A stretch of DNA of 64,000 nucleotides from the NCBI GenBank assembly GCA_036642795.1, contig JAVXTH010000005.1, positions 1-64,000 on the forward strand. Direction: 5' to 3'. Positions 1 through 7,955 of the stretch are shown piece by piece. Numbering within the stretch: the first letter of the stretch is position 1; each line of letters starts with the position of its first letter. Origin of the DNA: JAVXTH01 sp036642795. Its GTDB lineage: Bacteria; Bacillota_I; Bacilli_A; Erysipelotrichales; Erysipelotrichaceae. The position numbers and the translations under genes are program-made. The notes under the pieces are model-generated. The model saw nothing but the letters and a program-made list of their open reading frames with translations, had not been told where the DNA came from and did not search any database.

Positions 1-27
1 TTTTTTGATTATAACGAATCTGTTATA

Positions 28-53
28 TTGAATCAAGCGAAGTTCGCTATAAT
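28..53 (+). promoter_or_regulatory. possible promoter with embedded palindrome
   Basis: A consensus -10 TATAAT lies at 48-53. Directly upstream is the dyad GCGAA-G-TTCGC (37-47). A TTGAAT at 28-33 could be a -35, but the 14-base spacing is short, so a normal vegetative promoter is doubtful. The dyad abutting the -10 is where a repressor or a MerR-type activator would bind. It would serve the ABC operon that starts at 193. Confidence 0.35.
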
Positions 54-72
54 GATAATGGTTAAAAAGTGT

Positions 73-98
73 GAATTTCTTTCTTTAGAAATTCTTTT
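73..98 (+). terminator. AT-rich hairpin with T run
   Basis: GAATTTCT (73-80) and AGAAATTC (87-94) are perfect inverse complements around a 6-base loop, followed by TTTT. It lies between the TATAAT at 48-53 and the gene at 193, so it could be the terminator of a gene left of the window or an attenuator in the leader of the efflux operon. Confidence 0.45.
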
Positions 99-192
99 AA
101 TTTATAAAGAGGATTTCTTAAACAATGTATGTTATGTTTAATAAGAAAGAAAGCTTATGCGACAAAAATAGTGTAATACAGGAGGAGAAAAT

Positions 193-1047
193 ATGAATCA
201 GAAAACAAAAAGAATCATCGGTGTTGGGGTTGGCATTGTCGTTGTAATTGGAATTAGTTTCGGGATAAAGAATTATATAAGTAGTAAAATCGAAAACGTG
301 CAACAAAGTACGAATTATGGACCATCTTATACAGAAGCAGAAGCAATGCCACAAACAATTGAAAATTCAATTCGTGGAGCAGGAACTTATTCATCTTTTA
401 ATATTGCGAAATTAAATGTTGGTGAAAATTTAAAAGTAGTTAAACAATTAGTGGAAGATGGAAGTGCGGTAAATGCACAAGCAAATGTTTTACTAGTAAA
501 TGATGGTTATGAAAATAGTTATGTTAAAGCACCCGTTGGTGGATTATTTTATATTCGTCAAAGTGATGGAGCAACAAGCTACTCTGTTTATGATATCCAA
601 AATAGTGGAATCTTAGTTCAAGTAGGGGAAAGTGATGCAGCTAAAGTTGTCGTTGGTCAAAAAGTTATTGTTCATGTGACAGCACTTAATAAAGATGTTG
701 AAGGTAGTGTTGTTTATATTTCAAAAGTAGCTGAAAATGGAAACTTTTCATTAAGAGTCAATGTTCCCTATAGTGAAGAACTACGTTTTGGTTATAATGC
801 CAGTGTACGTGTCATTACCCAATCAATTGAAAATGCCTTATGTGTTCCTTATGATGCCGTTTTTAATGAAGGGGAAGATATGAATTATGTTATTAAAGCT
901 AAGTATCTAAAACAGCTTCAAAAAGGTGAAATGATAAGTGAAAAGATGAAAACAAGAGTAACGATTGGCGCAACCGATAATAATGTGATTCAAATTCTTG
1001 ATGGTTTAAAAGAAGGCGATAAAGTATTAGTTGGGGATTATCAATAA
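193..1047 (+). CDS. MacA/HlyD-like adaptor subunit of an ABC system
   Basis: This 284-residue protein has one N-terminal membrane anchor (about residues 8-26), no lipobox, and an extracytoplasmic body. Residues about 65-130 look like a lipoyl or barrel-sandwich hybrid segment (LKVVKQLVEDGSAV, YVKAPVGGLF), followed by a beta-barrel-like region and a membrane-proximal domain ending in GLKEGDKVLVGDYQ. That plan is the RND/HlyD/MacA adaptor family. The hairpin domain is nearly absent, as in Gram-positive adaptors such as YknX. The start at 193 follows the ribosome site ggaggag. The stop overlaps the next start (TAATG), so it is the first gene of a coupled three-gene operon. The substrate cannot be read from sequence; antimicrobial peptide or drug export is the usual role. 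Confidence 0.8.
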   Translation: MNQKTKRIIGVGVGIVVVIGISFGIKNYISSKIENVQQSTNYGPSYTEAEAMPQTIENSIRGAGTYSSFNIAKLNVGENLKVVKQLVEDGSAVNAQANVLLVNDGYENSYVKAPVGGLFYIRQSDGATSYSVYDIQNSGILVQVGESDAAKVVVGQKVIVHVTALNKDVEGSVVYISKVAENGNFSLRVNVPYSEELRFGYNASVRVITQSIENALCVPYDAVFNEGEDMNYVIKAKYLKQLQKGEMISEKMKTRVTIGATDNNVIQILDGLKEGDKVLVGDYQ

Positions 1048-1733
1048 TGATTAACCTTAATAATATTGGCAAATATTATAAATTAAGTAAAGAAGTTCAG
1101 GTCGATGCCTTAAAGAATATTAATCTTACGATTCATGCCGGAGAAGATGTTGTGATTGTTGGAAAGTCCGGTAGTGGAAAAACAACATTGATGAATGTCA
1201 TCACCTGTGTGGATGATTATAGTGAAGGGATTTACTTATTTGATGATATTAACATCGCCAAGCAATCAAGAAGTCAATTAGCAACCTTAAGAAATGCGAA
1301 GTTTGGTTTTATCTTTCAAAACTTTAATCTAATGAATAATCTAACTGCTTTTGAAAATATTGAATTACCTCTTATTTATCGTAAAATGAGTAAAGGTGAT
1401 CGAAAGAAAAAAGTATTAGAAATAGCGAAACAAGTTGGTATTGAAGATCGCATTGAACATAAACCAAGTGAATTAAGCGGTGGTGAAAAACAACGTGTTG
1501 CGATTGCTCGAGCACTTGTAAATGATCCAGAAGTAATTATTGCGGATGAGCCGACGGGAGCCTTAGATGAAAAAACCGGGGAGGCCATCATTAAAATATT
1601 AAAAGATTTAAATAAACAAGGAAAGACGATTATTATGGTTACTCATGATTTAGATATTGCCGCTATGTCTCCTCGTAGAATCACCTTAGCAGATGGTGTT
1701 ATCGTTAGTGATGAAAGGGAGGTAAATGTATGA
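1047..1733 (+). CDS. MacB/LolD-type ABC transporter ATPase
   Basis: The 228-residue cytoplasmic ATPase powers the permease encoded next. Visible motifs are Walker A GKSGSGKTT (39-47), signature LSGGEKQ (143-149), Walker B VIIADEPT with its catalytic Glu (163-170), the D-loop GALD and the switch His in MVTHD. The length and the GEKQRVAIARAL signature are typical of the MacB/LolD/FtsE group, which works with FtsX-like permeases. It overlaps the adaptor gene by one base and the permease gene by four (ATGA), so all three are probably co-translated. Confidence 0.9.
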   Translation: MINLNNIGKYYKLSKEVQVDALKNINLTIHAGEDVVIVGKSGSGKTTLMNVITCVDDYSEGIYLFDDINIAKQSRSQLATLRNAKFGFIFQNFNLMNNLTAFENIELPLIYRKMSKGDRKKKVLEIAKQVGIEDRIEHKPSELSGGEKQRVAIARALVNDPEVIIADEPTGALDEKTGEAIIKILKDLNKQGKTIIMVTHDLDIAAMSPRRITLADGVIVSDEREVNV

Positions 1734-3043
1734 CAATCTTTTTAGAAACATTGAAGATGGCTTTAAAGATGTTTAAAACGAATAAGATGCGTACCTTTCT
1801 AACCATGCTAGGTATTATAGTTGGTATCTTTAGTGTTACGGTTATCTTTGCGGTAGGGGATGGAACAAAAAATAAAATGTTATCGGAATTTGAGGCAATG
1901 GATCAAACATCGATTACGTTAAACTTTCAAGATAAATATGATCAACAAGGAAACATTGTGGAAAAGACAACGATTTTAAAAGATAATATTTATGATATTG
2001 CGAAGAAGTCAAAAGTTATCACTAACATCACTGTTTCATCACAAGGAATTTGGAATGAATATTCTAAGAAAGTTAGTGATGAAATGGCAGATCTTGGATT
2101 GGACAATAACGACATGAATTCATATGGCAATATGAATCAACAAAATCCACCAATCGATCAAAATGCAAGTGTGTATGCAGTTGGTTATGACTATTTTAAT
2201 ATTAAAGCCAAATTGAATAAAAATTTAGTAGCTGGTCGATTATTTAATGAATTTGATGAAAAGAATAATGCTTACTTTGCGGTAATATCTCAAGAAGCAG
2301 CAAATAAGTTCTTTGGGAATGCGCACAAAGCATTAAATCAAAAAATCTATATCAATAGTTGTGAGTATAAAGTAATTGGTATTTTATCACAAAGTAGTGA
2401 TCCCAATGTTGGTGAGTGGAGTGACAAGTATGTATTCCCTGCTTATACTTTGAATCATCAAGATATATTAACCAATCACCAAGATAAAAGTGATTCTGAA
2501 ATTACTTTTGTTGCGAAGGTAAGATCAACAAAGGATCGAAAAATAGCGAAAGCAGAAATTATTTCCGCATTAAAAGATAATTATGATAAAAGCCAGTATA
2601 TGATTAATATGGGATTTGGTGATGACAATGAAGCGACCAACACGATTATGGATATGATTACGATGGTATTTGCTGGTATTGCTGGTTTGTCTTTAATTGT
2701 TGGTGGAATTGGAATTATGAATATTATGTTAGTTTCTGTGAATGAGCGAATTCGTGAAATTGGAATACGTCAAGCACTAGGGGCAAAACGCTCTTATATC
2801 TTAATCCAGTTTTTAATGGAATCGGTATTATTAACCCTCGTTGCCGGAATTATCGGTATGATCTTTGCGCAAGGTGTTATTAGTTTCATGAATACGCAAA
2901 ACTTGGGTATTGTCTTAAGTCTGAATCTTAAAGTAATGGTTAGTGTTTCATTATTCTGTGCTTTTGTTGGGATAATCTTCGGTTATTATCCTGCCAACAA
3001 AGCAAGTAAATTAAACATTGCAGATGCACTGCGATATGAATAA
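1730..3043 (+). CDS. MacB/FtsX-type ABC permease
   Basis: The 437-residue membrane subunit starts with KMALKMFKTNKMRTFLTMLG, the usual entry into transmembrane helix 1 (about residues 21-43). A large extracytoplasmic MacB-like domain follows (about 45-295). Three C-terminal helices include the FtsX motif NERIREIGIRQALGAKR and end in ANKASKLNIADALRYE, the standard family terminus. With the adaptor and ATPase upstream it forms a tripartite-like mechanotransmission ABC system without an outer-membrane partner, as in YknXYZ of Bacillus. A shared terminator lies directly downstream. Confidence 0.9.
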   Translation: MTIFLETLKMALKMFKTNKMRTFLTMLGIIVGIFSVTVIFAVGDGTKNKMLSEFEAMDQTSITLNFQDKYDQQGNIVEKTTILKDNIYDIAKKSKVITNITVSSQGIWNEYSKKVSDEMADLGLDNNDMNSYGNMNQQNPPIDQNASVYAVGYDYFNIKAKLNKNLVAGRLFNEFDEKNNAYFAVISQEAANKFFGNAHKALNQKIYINSCEYKVIGILSQSSDPNVGEWSDKYVFPAYTLNHQDILTNHQDKSDSEITFVAKVRSTKDRKIAKAEIISALKDNYDKSQYMINMGFGDDNEATNTIMDMITMVFAGIAGLSLIVGGIGIMNIMLVSVNERIREIGIRQALGAKRSYILIQFLMESVLLTLVAGIIGMIFAQGVISFMNTQNLGIVLSLNLKVMVSVSLFCAFVGIIFGYYPANKASKLNIADALRYE

Positions 3044-3053
3044 ATAAAAAAAC

Positions 3054-3082
3054 GGGTTAGCACATGGTGTGCTAGCCCTTTT
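3054..3082. terminator. bidirectional terminator between permease and araC-like gene
   Basis: An 11-bp stem (3054-3064 with 3068-3078, one G-T pair) with a 3-base loop is flanked by A7 on the left and TTTT on the right. It can stop transcripts from both convergent genes. Confidence 0.9.
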
Positions 3083-4253
3083 AGTTATAGATTGTTTTGG
3101 CATAATCACTTGGGGTAATCCCAAACTGTTGTTTAAACTTTCTTGAAAAGTAATGAATACTAGTAAAACCTAATTTTGAACTGATCTCAGAAATGGTATA
3201 CATCGATTCTTTAATTAATAACTTACTCTTATTTAACTTCAAATCACTAATATATTGTTTTGGGGCAATATTTAAGTTGTTCTTAAATAAGGTTTGTAAG
3301 GAAGATCTAGAAATAGAAAACTTATGACAGATTTCTTCAATGGTTAAAGATTCATAAATGTTTTCATTAATATATAATAGAACTTCATTTAATAATTCAT
3401 TCTCAAAGCGTTGTTGCATCGGTGTCGATGCAATTGGAGTTAAGGATAAGAAATCAAATTGTAGTAATTTCACAATTAATTCTTTTAGATAACATAACAT
3501 TAACTCACTATCATAAAAGGTTTCATTACTAGAAACTTTAATAAAATCATTCAATGCATTATGAATATCACGATTGGCACTAAAGACACGATTAATGATT
3601 CGTTCCGGTTCTTTAATATCCATGTCAAACAAAATCGTTAAGTAAGAACAAGATTGATGCTCCTTCGTACTTTGAGTATGATATTGACCTGGTGCGTATA
3701 AAATAAGATCAAAGTTTTTTAACTGGAAGGTTTGATCATCAATCGTTGAATCTAGAATGCCGTTATCAATAAAGGATAATTCCCAGAAGTCATGTTGCTC
3801 ACCTGGAAATACATAATTAGCATTTCGTACTTGATAATAATAACCAAAGATTTCATTAATAGATAAAGATGGAACCAAACGTTCATAATGTACAGGAACT
3901 TTTTGATAAGTAGAAACAATTGTTTTCTTAGAGCCAAATTCTTGTAAGCAATCCACTTTTGCGGTTGCTGATATACTGATGAAATTAAATTTAACGCCGG
4001 CTTTAATTTTAATCACGCGATGGATAACGAATTTTTCATATTCCGCAGCTTCTTCATCAAGCGATACCACAAGCATAACAATGCCAGATAGAACTTTCAC
4101 ATAGACATCACAATTGAAGCAATAGTAATTTGTGATATTCTTATCTTTTAGCTTTAAAAGCGAATGAATCATTTTGCTTGATTGACGCTTTGATAAATCA
4201 CTGATGATTTCCCCATAACGATTGAAAATAAAACTGGTTGTTTTGTTAAACAT
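3081..4253 (-). CDS. AraC-family transcriptional regulator
   Basis: The 390-residue regulator has an N-terminal extension (1-120), a cupin-like sensor region containing HDFWELSFIDNG, and a C-terminal pair of helix-turn-helix motifs (LTIEEICHKFSISRSSLQTLFKN; YTISEISSKLGFTSIHYFSRKFKQQFGITPSDY). The last motif is the AraC/XylS signature. The start at 4253 is chosen because the purine-rich site aggaagggg precedes it; an in-frame upstream codon at 4316 has no such site. It is divergent from the mannose-type PTS operon, so it probably controls that operon. Repeated TTATCACA boxes in the shared upstream region are candidate binding sites. The inducer is unknown. Confidence 0.88.
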   Translation of the reverse strand: MFNKTTSFIFNRYGEIISDLSKRQSSKMIHSLLKLKDKNITNYYCFNCDVYVKVLSGIVMLVVSLDEEAAEYEKFVIHRVIKIKAGVKFNFISISATAKVDCLQEFGSKKTIVSTYQKVPVHYERLVPSLSINEIFGYYYQVRNANYVFPGEQHDFWELSFIDNGILDSTIDDQTFQLKNFDLILYAPGQYHTQSTKEHQSCSYLTILFDMDIKEPERIINRVFSANRDIHNALNDFIKVSSNETFYDSELMLCYLKELIVKLLQFDFLSLTPIASTPMQQRFENELLNEVLLYINENIYESLTIEEICHKFSISRSSLQTLFKNNLNIAPKQYISDLKLNKSKLLIKESMYTISEISSKLGFTSIHYFSRKFKQQFGITPSDYAKTIYN

Positions 4254-4316
4254 CAACAATACCCCTTCCTTATCGATGTGTTTATATCCTTTACTTATAA
4301 AGGAACACGAATACAT

Positions 4317-4792
4317 CTATATCTTAGCACGAAATGGAGAGGATGTAATTTAAAAAGTAATAGAAATGGTAAAAAAATATTTGAATGAACTAAAAATGAA
4401 GCCTTTTAATTCTACTTTCTTTATCTATAGATTTTTTTGTACTTTGAAAATGTGATAAAACTTGCAATAAATAAGGAAATATTGCTTTTTTTGCGACGAA
4501 AATCCCATGATTACAGCTGTTTTATCACATATTATCACACAAACGTATGACAATAGGGCACAATATGTATTATTTTGTATACGATATGTAGTTTATTGTA
4601 ATTGTGTTATTTTGGGGACTAAAATAACAAAGCAATTACTAAAAAATACAAAATTAATCATAAAAAGTGTAAAGAATTTAGTCGTGTTATGTCATAAACT
4701 TTTAATGAACTAAAGGGCTTACTTATGGATCCGGCTCATCACGGATCGGTAACGTTTATGTTCATGTTGAAAGATAGAAGGGAGAGAGCAAA
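4317..4792. promoter_or_regulatory. regulatory region between araC-like gene and PTS operon
   Basis: This 476-bp divergent spacer contains no convincing gene. It holds TGTGATAAAA (4451-4460), its exact inverse TTTTATCACA (4520-4529), and another TTATCACA (4532-4539) ten bases on from the first direct copy at 4522. Helically phased repeats like these are typical AraC-family operators. A candidate PTS promoter is TTGTAA (4596-4601) with TAAAAT (4620-4625), spacing 18. A GATCCG/CGGATC hairpin (4728-4733 with 4742-4747) lies in the leader ahead of the IIB ribosome site. Confidence 0.6.
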
Positions 4793-5269
4793 ATGCCAAA
4801 TATCGTTTTAACCAGAATCGACAACCGTCTAATTCACGGTCAGGTCGCAACTCAATGGAGCGGAGTTTTAGGAATTAATTTAATTTTAGTTGCTAATGAC
4901 TCAGTAGCTACGGATGAGTTTCGTCAAGGTTTGATGAATATGGCTGCGCCAGGTTATGCTCAAACTAGATACTTCACAATTCAAAAGACTTGTGACATTA
5001 TCTCTAAAGCTAGCGAGGCACAGAAAATATTTATCATCTGTGAAAATCCACAAGACGTTTTACGTCTAGTAGAGGGCGGTGTCCCAATCAAGAAAGTTAA
5101 CATCGGAAACATGCATATGGCTGACGGTAAACGCCAAGTTGCTACGTCAGTTGCTGTAGATGATGCAGATGTCGCTGCTTTCAGAAAACTTCAGGAGTTA
5201 GGTGTGGAACTTGAAATCAAACGTGTTCCAGATATCGCTTCTGAAAACATTGAGAAATTATTTAAGTAA
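4793..5269 (+). CDS. PTS mannose/fructose/sorbose-family IIB component
   Basis: The 158-residue cytoplasmic phosphocarrier accepts phosphate from IIA and passes it to the sugar moving through IIC-IID. The family signature RIDNRLIHGQVATQW is at the N-terminus, with the phosphorylated histidine at residue 15. Length and the VGNIHM-like NIGNMHMADGKRQV segment match the ManX-IIB/LevE family. A strong ribosome site (gggagag) precedes the start. IIC follows after 60 bases and IID overlaps IIC. No IIA domain is fused or encoded nearby, so IIA must come from elsewhere. The sugar (mannose, N-acetylgalactosamine, sorbose or another) cannot be told from sequence. Confidence 0.93.
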   Translation: MPNIVLTRIDNRLIHGQVATQWSGVLGINLILVANDSVATDEFRQGLMNMAAPGYAQTRYFTIQKTCDIISKASEAQKIFIICENPQDVLRLVEGGVPIKKVNIGNMHMADGKRQVATSVAVDDADVAAFRKLQELGVELEIKRVPDIASENIEKLFK

Positions 5270-5329
5270 AAAAGGTAAAAAAAGGTAGATAGATATTATT
5301 ATATCTTATCGTACGAAAGGAGAAACATA

Positions 5330-6139
5330 ATGGGAGAATTTAGTATATTCCAAATCTTGATCGTTGCTATCATTACATTTATTATGGCAATTGACCAATT
5401 TAGTTTAACTGAACTACTATACCGTCCAATTATTAACTGTACTATTATTGGTGCCGTTCTTGGAGACATGACAATTGGTATGGCAATCGGTGGTACTTAT
5501 GAATTAATGATGATTGGTAACATGCCAGTCGGAGGAGCTCAGCCACCAAACGCAGTTTTAGGAGGAATCGTTGCCGTAGTATTCGCTATCGGTAGTGGAT
5601 TCGATACTCTAGCTGCAATCGGAGCTGCAATTCCATTCGCTTTATTCGGACAATACGCTGTTACATTGACATTCACAATTATGTCAGGATTAATGGCTAA
5701 AGCTGATAAAGCTGCTGAAGATGCAGATCCAAAAGCTATTACAAACGTTAACATTATTTCAATGCTTATCTTAGGTGCTTTATTCACAGCTATGTCTGTT
5801 GTTGCCTTAACTGCTGGACCAACTCTTGGTAAAGTATTAGAGACATTCGCTGCAGACTACAGTTGGATCATGGGTGGCTTAGGTGTTGCCGGTGGAATGA
5901 TGCGTTACGTTGGTTTCGCTATTCTTATGAAAATCATGCTTTCTAATGACCTTTGGGGATTCTTCCTTGCAGGATTTGCCGCAGCTACTATTATTGCGAA
6001 AGTTCCTGATTTAGGTGGAGTTACATTATTATTAGTTGCATTTATTGGTTTAGCAATTGCAATTTACGATTTCCAAACGAACGTTTCTATGAAGAATGCG
6101 GGCGGAAATGGAAACGGAGGTGTTTCAGATGGCATCTAA
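5330..6139 (+). CDS. PTS mannose-family IIC component
   Basis: This 269-residue polytopic membrane protein makes the sugar channel with IID. It shows the conserved GGTYELMMIGNMPVGGAQPPNAVLGG loop elements (about 50-80) and several hydrophobic helices. The C-terminal tail is Gly/Asn-rich and soluble. Its last 11 bases overlap the start of the IID gene, which indicates translational coupling. Codon use in this operon favours C-ending codons (ttc, atc, aac) more than neighbouring genes, which suggests high expression. Confidence 0.93.
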   Translation: MGEFSIFQILIVAIITFIMAIDQFSLTELLYRPIINCTIIGAVLGDMTIGMAIGGTYELMMIGNMPVGGAQPPNAVLGGIVAVVFAIGSGFDTLAAIGAAIPFALFGQYAVTLTFTIMSGLMAKADKAAEDADPKAITNVNIISMLILGALFTAMSVVALTAGPTLGKVLETFAADYSWIMGGLGVAGGMMRYVGFAILMKIMLSNDLWGFFLAGFAAATIIAKVPDLGGVTLLLVAFIGLAIAIYDFQTNVSMKNAGGNGNGGVSDGI

Positions 6140-7067
6140 TGTAAACACATATAAGGATCTTACTCCTGCTGCTAATCTTGACAAAAAAACAATGAACAAA
6201 ATGGTTTGGCGTTCTTGTCAACTACAAGCATCTTTCAACTATGAAAGAATGCAAGCAGGTGGATGGTTATTCTCAATCCTTCCAGGATTAGAAAAAATTC
6301 ATACAAACAAAGAAGACTTAAGTGCTTCTATGGCTCACAACTTAGAGTTCTTTAATACTCACCCATTCTTAGTAACATTCGTTATGGGTATCGTATTATC
6401 TCTAGAACAACAAAAAGCTGACATCAACACAATTCGTTCCGTACGTGTTGCTGCCATGGGACCTCTTGGAGGAATCGGTGATTCATTATTCTGGTTCACA
6501 TTAGTTCCAATTGTTGCTGGTATTACTGCTAATATGGCTATCGACGGATCAATCGTTGGACCTATCTTATTCTTCGTTATTACTTTCGGCGTTGAAATGG
6601 CTCTTCGTTTTGGTTTAATGAGCTGGTCTTATGCGGTTGGTACTAAAGCTATCACAGCTTTAACTAAAAACGCAAAAGAATTCACTCGTGCTGCATCTAT
6701 CCTTGGTGTATTCGTAGTTGGTGCATTAGTATCTAACTATGGTGCTACAAGCTTAGGTATGGTTATCGAAAACGGTACTACTACTGTTGCTAAATCAATT
6801 GACGTTCTTGAAAAAGGCGCAATCGTTACTAAAACAGTTAATGCTGTTGAACCAGTATTTATTAACATCCAAAACTTATTAAACCAAGTTTTACCTGGAT
6901 TAGTACCATTAGCTTTAACTCTAATGTGCTACTTCTTAATTAAGAAGAAAAACTTTAGTCCAGTAAAATGTATCTTATTACTATTAGTAATCGGTATTGT
7001 TGGTTGTGCATTCGGAATTTGGGCTGGTGATTACACTGGCGTTATCGCAACTCCTTGGCACGCATAA
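6129..7067 (+). CDS. PTS mannose-family IID component
   Basis: The 312-residue membrane partner of IIC has the N-terminal motif RSCQLQASFNYERMQAGG and the family motif AAMGPLGGIGDSLFW (about residues 112-126), with helices at the C-terminus. The start at 6129 is chosen because ggagg ends 8 bases upstream and MASNVNTYKDL is a normal IID N-terminus; the earlier in-frame Met at 6096 lies inside the IIC gene. It ends the PTS operon, and a long terminator follows at 7128-7184. Confidence 0.93.
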   Translation: MASNVNTYKDLTPAANLDKKTMNKMVWRSCQLQASFNYERMQAGGWLFSILPGLEKIHTNKEDLSASMAHNLEFFNTHPFLVTFVMGIVLSLEQQKADINTIRSVRVAAMGPLGGIGDSLFWFTLVPIVAGITANMAIDGSIVGPILFFVITFGVEMALRFGLMSWSYAVGTKAITALTKNAKEFTRAASILGVFVVGALVSNYGATSLGMVIENGTTTVAKSIDVLEKGAIVTKTVNAVEPVFINIQNLLNQVLPGLVPLALTLMCYFLIKKKNFSPVKCILLLLVIGIVGCAFGIWAGDYTGVIATPWHA

Positions 7068-7127
7068 GACGATAAATTAGTGTAGGCTCTCTCAATCTAC
7101 TTTAGGTTGTCTTAATATTTAAAAAAT

Positions 7128-7184
7128 GGAAGAAGTCGTTATGAATAGAGTGATTATCTATGAAATAACGGCTTCTTTCGTTTA
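7128..7184 (+). terminator. terminator of the PTS operon
   Basis: A 15-bp stem (7128-7142 with 7165-7179, two G-T pairs) is followed by a T-rich stretch. The loop is 22 bases and contains a smaller dyad. Confidence 0.8.
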
Positions 7185-7193
7185 TTTATTTGA

Positions 7194-7222
7194 TTGTGTA
7201 ATGAGAGATGATTTGATATAAT
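7194..7222 (+). promoter_or_regulatory. sigma-A-type promoter of the TPR/ABC exporter operon
   Basis: TTGTGT (7194-7199) and TATAAT (7217-7222) are separated by 17 bases. The expected start is near 7229, 17 bases before the next coding start. Confidence 0.75.
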
Positions 7223-7245
7223 ATAAAACGAAATGAGGTGTAGGT

Positions 7246-7923
7246 ATGAGTTCAATTTCAGTTGGCATTATTCTTGGGTTCTTTGTCTTAGCTTTTATCT
7301 TCATGGTATATAAAAGACTACATTTAAATATGTTAAACAACGCTTTGAAAACGAAGAATTACCCAGAAGTATTAAGAATGTGTGAAAGTCCACTAACTCG
7401 CCGTTTATTAGGCAAATATGTATGTGAACTATATAAACTTAGAGCATATGTTTTATTAAAAGATGACAATCAAGTACGCACACAAGCTTTAAAGATGTTA
7501 AAAGAAAATTATAAAGCAGACGATCATAAAACTTTCTTGGAATTATATTATCATATATTCTTAGCTCGTAAAGACTATGAAACGGCGAAAGCTTTCTTAG
7601 ATGTGATCAATAAAGAAGATGATTTTGTATTTAAAAAATACAATCAATATGCTTATGATGTTTTAGTAAATCATCAAACAGATTTAATTGATATTATGGA
7701 TAAAGAAATTGAAGCTAATTTATATTCAGGATTTCCACTGGGAACGGTTGCTTATTTAATTGGTGTTCAAAATCTAGCATTAAATGAAAAAGAAAAAGCA
7801 CTCGCTTATTTTAAAGAATGTATTATTTGCTTTCATCCTAATGATGTATATGTAGGACTTGCGAATGCACAAATTAAAAAATTAGAAGATGAAATAATAG
7901 CAGATCAAGATAAAGAGAAATAG
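7246..7923 (+). CDS. membrane-anchored TPR-like protein of unknown function
   Basis: The 225-residue protein has one N-terminal membrane helix (about residues 5-22) followed by an all-helical soluble part. Repeated Ala/Tyr/Leu helices (YELYKLRAYVLLKDDNQVR; KEKALAYFKECIICF) resemble tetratricopeptide repeats. I recognise no named family. A good promoter and the gaggtg ribosome site precede it. The ABC exporter genes follow after 32 bases, so it may be co-transcribed with them, though no functional link is shown. It could be a scaffold at the membrane. Confidence 0.6.
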   Translation: MSSISVGIILGFFVLAFIFMVYKRLHLNMLNNALKTKNYPEVLRMCESPLTRRLLGKYVCELYKLRAYVLLKDDNQVRTQALKMLKENYKADDHKTFLELYYHIFLARKDYETAKAFLDVINKEDDFVFKKYNQYAYDVLVNHQTDLIDIMDKEIEANLYSGFPLGTVAYLIGVQNLALNEKEKALAYFKECIICFHPNDVYVGLANAQIKKLEDEIIADQDKEK

Positions 7924-7955
7924 CAATATTTCTTTTTTATTAGAAGGAGGGAAAA

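Noticed and set aside
4451..4466. Possible sigma-54 (-24/-12) promoter before the mannose-type PTS operon.
   Set aside because: TTGC is present at the -12 place, but the invariant GG of the -24 element is missing, and no LevR-type activator is encoded nearby.
4507..4713. 68-codon open frame in the araC-PTS spacer.
   Set aside because: No ribosome site, Ile/Val/Asn-rich composition as expected of random AT-rich DNA, and it covers the proposed operators.
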